A stretch of 36,166 nucleotides of DNA from an uncultured SAR86 cluster bacterium (GTDB lineage: Bacteria; Pseudomonadota; Gammaproteobacteria; Magnimaribacterales; AG-339-G14), in the NCBI GenBank assembly GCA_902614235.1, contig CACMKG010000006.1:1-36166 (forward strand). Reading direction: 5' to 3'. A program made the translations under genes and the position numbers. The notes under the pieces were generated by a model. That model ran no database searches and was not told the origin of the DNA. It saw only the letters and a list, made by a program, of their open reading frames with translations. Each line of letters opens with the position of its first letter. Position 1 is the stretch's first letter. Shown one piece after another: positions 33,424-36,166 of the stretch.

Positions 33424-34965
33424 ATGCATCCAGGAATAAATGGACCTAAATATAAAGATAAACCAGCCGTTATTATGGCGGGTAGTGGAGACATAATAAC
33501 TCATCAAGAGTTGAATGAATTATCTAATCAAGGTGCCCAATTATTTAGATCTTTAGGTTTGAAACCTGGAGATAGTCTAGCTTTTATGATGGAAAATCAT
33601 AAATTATTTTTTCCCATTGCATTTGCAGCTTATCGAAGCGGTCTAAAATATACAGCTATAAGTTGGAGATTGCAGGCTAGTGAAGTTGAATATATTGTTA
33701 AAGATTGTGGTGCAAAAGTTTTCATCACAAGTAAGTTTCTTGAAGAATCTGCAAAGTCTTTAGCCAACTCTTTGGAAGGAGTTCACAAATACATGCTTGA
33801 TGGAATAACAGATGACTTCAAATCCTATGAAAAAGAAATAGATAAGATGCCACTGACACCTATAGAGGATGAGTGTCAAGGAGCTGCAATGTTATATTCG
33901 TCTGGAACAACTGGAAAGCCAAAAGGCGTCAGTCGCGAAGTAAATTTAAGTCCTCTCCCTTATAAAGCAGATGAAGATGATTTAGGCCTTACTCGAGTTG
34001 TTCAAGGATTGTATTCTGCTGATGAAGATTCGATTTATTTGTCGCCAGCTCCTCTATATCACTCAGCACCAATGGGCTTCAATACGGGATTTCTCGCTTT
34101 AGGAGCAACAAGCATCATCTTAGAGAAGTTTGATCCTGAAGCCGCGCTAGCTGCTATCGAAAAATACAAAATTACTCATAGCCAATGGGTTCCAACAATG
34201 TTTATAAGATTTCTAAAAAGCGACCATGAGATCTTAAATAAGTATGACTTATCATCACATCGAATAGCTATTCATGCTGCTGCACCATGTCCAGTAGAAG
34301 TGAAAGAAAAAATGATAGATTGGTGGGGTCCAATTATCCATGAATACTATGCAGGCACTGAATTTAATGGATTTGTGGCATGTAATTCTGAACAATGGCT
34401 TTCTCACAAAGGAACAGTTGGGCAGTCGTTACTGGGTCCAATACATATTTTAGATGACGATCAAAATGAAGTGCCTCTTGGAGATGAGGGAACAATTTAT
34501 TTTGAAGGTCCTACAGCTAATGGTTTTTCTTATCATAATGACAAGGAAAAAACTAAAGGAGCTACCTCGAAACAGGGTTATACAACACTAGGAGACATAG
34601 GATATTTAGATGAAGAAGGTTTTCTTTATTTAACAGACAGGAAGGCTTTTATGATTATTTCTGGAGGGGTTAATATTTATCCAAAAGAGACTGAGGATAC
34701 ATTAATTATGCATCCTAAAGTTGCTGATGTTGCAGTATTCGGAGTTCCAAATGAAGAAATGGGTGAAGAAGTAAAAGCGGTAGTCCAGCCTGAAGACTCG
34801 AGTTTTGCAGGAGATGATTTAGAAGCGGAACTTATGGCATATTGTCGAGAACATATTTCTCATGTGAAATGCCCAAAATCAATAGATTTTAGGGAAGAGT
34901 TGCCTAGACACCCAACTGGGAAGCTTTACAAAAGACTTTTAAAAGATGAATACTGGAAAAGTTAA
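33424..34965 (+). CDS. Acyl-CoA synthetase (AMP-binding, FadD-like)
   Basis: Activates a carboxylic acid to acyl-CoA via acyl-AMP. The ATP loop is [11 protein letters not shown], followed by [16 protein letters not shown] and [11 protein letters not shown], and the catalytic Lys lies in H-P-T-G-K-L-Y-K. The ATG at 33424 is chosen because AAGGAGAGG precedes it and M-H-P-G-I-N starts the conserved N-terminus, giving 513 aa. The frame stays open back to 33109, but that would overlap the divergent ketoacyl synthase. Chain-length preference unknown. The last 4 nt overlap convergent folD. Confidence 0.92.
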   Translation: MHPGINGPKYKDKPAVIMAGSGDIITHQELNELSNQGAQLFRSLGLKPGDSLAFMMENHKLFFPIAFAAYRSGLKYTAISWRLQASEVEYIVKDCGAKVFITSKFLEESAKSLANSLEGVHKYMLDGITDDFKSYEKEIDKMPLTPIEDECQGAAMLYSSGTTGKPKGVSREVNLSPLPYKADEDDLGLTRVVQGLYSADEDSIYLSPAPLYHSAPMGFNTGFLALGATSIILEKFDPEAALAAIEKYKITHSQWVPTMFIRFLKSDHEILNKYDLSSHRIAIHAAAPCPVEVKEKMIDWWGPIIHEYYAGTEFNGFVACNSEQWLSHKGTVGQSLLGPIHILDDDQNEVPLGDEGTIYFEGPTANGFSYHNDKEKTKGATSKQGYTTLGDIGYLDEEGFLYLTDRKAFMIISGGVNIYPKETEDTLIMHPKVADVAVFGVPNEEMGEEVKAVVQPEDSSFAGDDLEAELMAYCREHISHVKCPKSIDFREELPRHPTGKLYKRLLKDEYWKS

Positions 34966-35807
34966 TTTAGGCTCAATTGATTTTCACAACTTTCTAAAGT
35001 CTGCATTATTAAGGTATTAATGGTCATTGGTCCAACACCACCTGGAACAGGAGTGTAAGCAGATGATCTTGAAATGACACCCTCAAGATCAATATCGCCA
35101 CATTTTTCAGGATGATATCCGGCATCAATAACAACGGACTCGTCTTTTATCCATTCTGATTTTATAAATTTAGGGATTCCAACAGCTCCAACCACAATAT
35201 CGGCTTTAGAAATTATTGAGGGTAAATCTTCTGTTTTTGAGTGACAAATTGTTACGGTTGCATTTGCATTGAGAAGCATCATTGCCATCGGCTTTCCCAG
35301 AATTGGACTTCTTCCTACCACAACAGCATGCTTGCCACTTAATGGTATTTTGTAGTGTTCAAGTAGTCTCATAATTCCATAAGGAGTACATGAGCCATAA
35401 GCTTTTTCTAACATTGTCATTTTGCCAAAACCTAAACTCGTTACACCATCAACGTCTTTGTTTATTTTTATTGCATCAAAACATAATCGTTCATCAATTT
35501 GAGAAGGAGTTGGATGTTGTAGAAGAATTCCTGACACTTCTTCGTTGTCATTTAAATTATTGATTGTTTTTAATAAATCACTAGTAGAAGTTTCTTGGGG
35601 TAACTCAATCTTGATCGATTTCATACCAATTCTTTCGCAGGCATTTCCTTTCATTTTTACATAGGTCTCAGATGCAGGGTCATTTCCAACTAAAATTGTT
35701 GCTAAAACAGGGACGATTCCAGAATTATTCTTTATTAAAGAAACTCTTTTTTTAAAATCTTCTTCAGCTTGAAACGCTAAATCTTTTCCACTTAGTATAA
35801 TTGTCAT
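34962..35807 (-). CDS. folD: Methylene-THF dehydrogenase/methenyl-THF cyclohydrolase FolD
   Basis: Interconverts methylene-, methenyl- and 10-formyl-THF. Active-site Tyr49 and Lys53 lie in Y-V-K-M-K, Gln97 in L-L-Q-H-P-T-P, and Asp120 in D-V-D-G; the NADP loop is [11 protein letters not shown], and [10 protein letters not shown] is near the C-terminus. 281 aa is normal. Divergent from tRNA-Pro across 42 bp. Its product is used by PurN, encoded at the other end of the window. Confidence 0.95.
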   Translation of the reverse strand: MTIILSGKDLAFQAEEDFKKRVSLIKNNSGIVPVLATILVGNDPASETYVKMKGNACERIGMKSIKIELPQETSTSDLLKTINNLNDNEEVSGILLQHPTPSQIDERLCFDAIKINKDVDGVTSLGFGKMTMLEKAYGSCTPYGIMRLLEHYKIPLSGKHAVVVGRSPILGKPMAMMLLNANATVTICHSKTEDLPSIISKADIVVGAVGIPKFIKSEWIKDESVVIDAGYHPEKCGDIDLEGVISRSSAYTPVPGGVGPMTINTLIMQTLESCENQLSLN

Positions 35808-35836
35808 TTGTTGTTATGATACCACCGCTTCATTAT

Positions 35837-35842
35837 TAGAAT
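35837..35842 (+). promoter_or_regulatory. Possible -10 box (TAGAAT) of tRNA-Pro
   Basis: TAGAAT ends 7 nt before the tRNA gene. A TTATGA lies 17 nt upstream as a weak -35. A similar TAGAAT precedes tRNA-Arg at 36092-36097. Confidence 0.35.
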
Positions 35843-35849
35843 ATAGTTT

Positions 35850-35926
35850 CGGAGTGTAGCGCAGCCTGGTAGCGCGCCTGCTTTGGGAGCAGGATGTCGG
35901 GGGTTCGAATCCCTCCACTCCGACCA
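35850..35926 (+). tRNA. tRNA-Pro (anticodon TGG)
   Basis: 77 nt: acceptor CGGAGTG pairs with CACTCCG, the anticodon stem CCTGC/GCAGG encloses TTTGGGA with anticodon TGG, the T-loop is TTCGAAT, the discriminator is A and the CCA is encoded. Very close to E. coli tRNA-Pro(UGG). Confidence 0.97.
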
Positions 35927-35966
35927 CACTTTTAGAATAATGAAAAAATTGATAAAGTGGTTTTTA

Positions 35967-36005
35967 CCAAGTAGGGGGAGCAATACTCTCGGTTGCTCAA
36001 CTTGG
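35967..36005 (+). repeat. Inverted repeat competing with the tRNA-like fold
   Basis: CCAAGT (35967-35972) pairs with ACTTGG (36000-36005), and GAGCAA (35978-35983) pairs with TTGCTC (35993-35998). That is 12 base pairs around a 9-nt loop, with a 5-nt by 1-nt internal loop. The right arm is the D-arm of the tRNA-like element, and its loop contains the 5' acceptor strand, so both folds cannot form together. Confidence 0.7.
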
Positions 36006-36053
36006 AAGAGCATTTCTGTAAAGTTGCGGGTTCGATGCCCCGGCCGAGAGACC
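35986..36053 (+). pseudogene. tRNA-like element with truncated anticodon arm (tRNA remnant or tRNA mimic)
   Basis: Acceptor CTCTCGG (35986-35992) pairs perfectly with CCGAGAG (36044-36050). The D-arm GCTC-AACTTGGAA-GAGC is perfect and keeps the G-G of a D-loop, and the T-loop TTCGATG is normal. Between the D-arm and the T-stem there are only 14-15 nt where a tRNA needs about 23, so no 5-bp anticodon stem can form, although CTGTAAA resembles a Tyr(GTA) loop. The T-stem pairs only in its inner 3 bp. The 3' end reads ACCC, not ACCA, unlike the complete tRNAs here. It lies between tRNA-Pro and tRNA-Arg. Confidence 0.65.
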
Positions 36054-36091
36054 CTAATAGTTAATTACAAGACTAATCTTTTCCTTTTAGA

Positions 36092-36097
36092 TAGAAT
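36092..36097 (+). promoter_or_regulatory. Possible -10 box (TAGAAT) of tRNA-Arg
   Basis: TAGAAT ends 12 nt before the tRNA-Arg start. No good -35 at standard spacing. Confidence 0.35.
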
Positions 36098-36109
36098 ACT
36101 CTTCTGATT

Positions 36110-36166
36110 CTCCTGGTAGCTCAGCTGGATAGAGCATCTGCCTTCTAAGCAGAGGGTCGCAGGTTC
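36110..36166 (+). tRNA. tRNA-Arg (anticodon TCT), 3' end beyond window
   Basis: D-arm GCTC-AGCTGGATA-GAGC, anticodon stem TCTGC/GCAGA around CTTCTAA with anticodon TCT, and the T-stem start GCAGG-TTC are present. The window ends in the T-loop, so the acceptor pairing and hence the exact 5' base (36109 or 36110) cannot be checked. Confidence 0.9.

Noticed and set aside
35940-35972. GTGGT/ACCA hairpin as a terminator after tRNA-Pro
   Set aside because: Only about four pairs with no following T run.
35804-36107. Small ORFs across the tRNA region on both strands
   Set aside because: They translate tRNA-Pro and the tRNA-like element and carry no ribosome site or protein-like composition.
1-36166. 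CRISPR arrays, insertion sequences, phage or integrase genes
   Set aside because: No spaced direct repeats, transposase or integrase motifs were seen in reading the window, despite several tRNA genes that could serve as attachment sites.

Overview
The window is AT-rich, gene-dense bacterial chromosome. Most genes are separated by fewer than 10 bases or overlap, several start with TTG, and only one convincing intrinsic terminator is visible. Gene content and order look gammaproteobacterial: purM-purN followed by a DUF3108 gene, a DUF2066 gene and hda nearby, xseA next to an M23 lipoprotein, and 3'-CCA encoded in the tRNA genes. The combination of low GC, compaction and lipid/acyl-CoA genes suggests a streamlined marine gammaproteobacterium (SAR86-like). 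That placement is inferred from style and synteny, without phylogeny.

Layout. 1-4.25 kb (+): the 3' part of a serine beta-lactamase-family hydrolase, then the replication/repair run recX-dnaX-recR and dcd. 4.2-6.6 kb (-): purM, purN and a DUF3108 protein. 6.66-8.88 kb (+): a DUF2066 protein, a CDP-alcohol phosphatidyltransferase (pgsA type) and an Hda-like AAA+ protein whose P-loop is lost. 8.87-13.2 kb: sppA (-), a TlpA-like thioredoxin lipoprotein (+), an M23 lipoprotein and xseA (both -).

13.3-22.4 kb is the main accessory block. A coupled + operon (EamA transporter, AtuA, an atypical enoyl-CoA hydratase, an SDR, a saccharopine-dehydrogenase-like oxidoreductase) runs tail to tail into a - operon for a two-subunit biotin-dependent acyl-CoA carboxylase. 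It resembles the acyclic-terpene (Atu) and leucine-type carboxylase pathways, but it is rearranged and lacks a local acyl-CoA dehydrogenase.

22.5-25.6 kb (+): tRNA-Val, a Tat-exported PhoD-type phosphatase, tRNA-Asp, panD and an SDR, ending at a strong hairpin terminator. A structured 241-bp noncoding stretch follows, the longest gene-free stretch in the window. 25.8-30.8 kb: a DASS-family transporter (-), then patatin, gpsA, DUF4389, folE and maf (+). 30.8-35.8 kb: an SDR (+), an unusual long ketoacyl synthase (-), an acyl-CoA synthetase (+) and folD (-). The right edge holds tRNA-Pro(TGG), a tRNA-like element with a damaged anticodon arm, and tRNA-Arg(TCT) cut by the window end.

Functionally the core genes cover DNA replication and repair (dnaX, recR, recX, xseA, hda), purine, dCTP and folate metabolism (purM, purN, dcd, folE, folD, with FolD feeding the formyl-THF used by PurN), CoA precursor supply (panD) and phospholipid synthesis (gpsA, pgsA). 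The accessory genes centre on acyl-CoA chemistry. The observations most worth following up are an A10 run exactly at the gamma/tau boundary of dnaX, the tRNA-like element with a competing upstream hairpin, the structured region at 25.55-25.82 kb, a G8 tract in the patatin active-site codons, and the rearranged Atu-like cluster.
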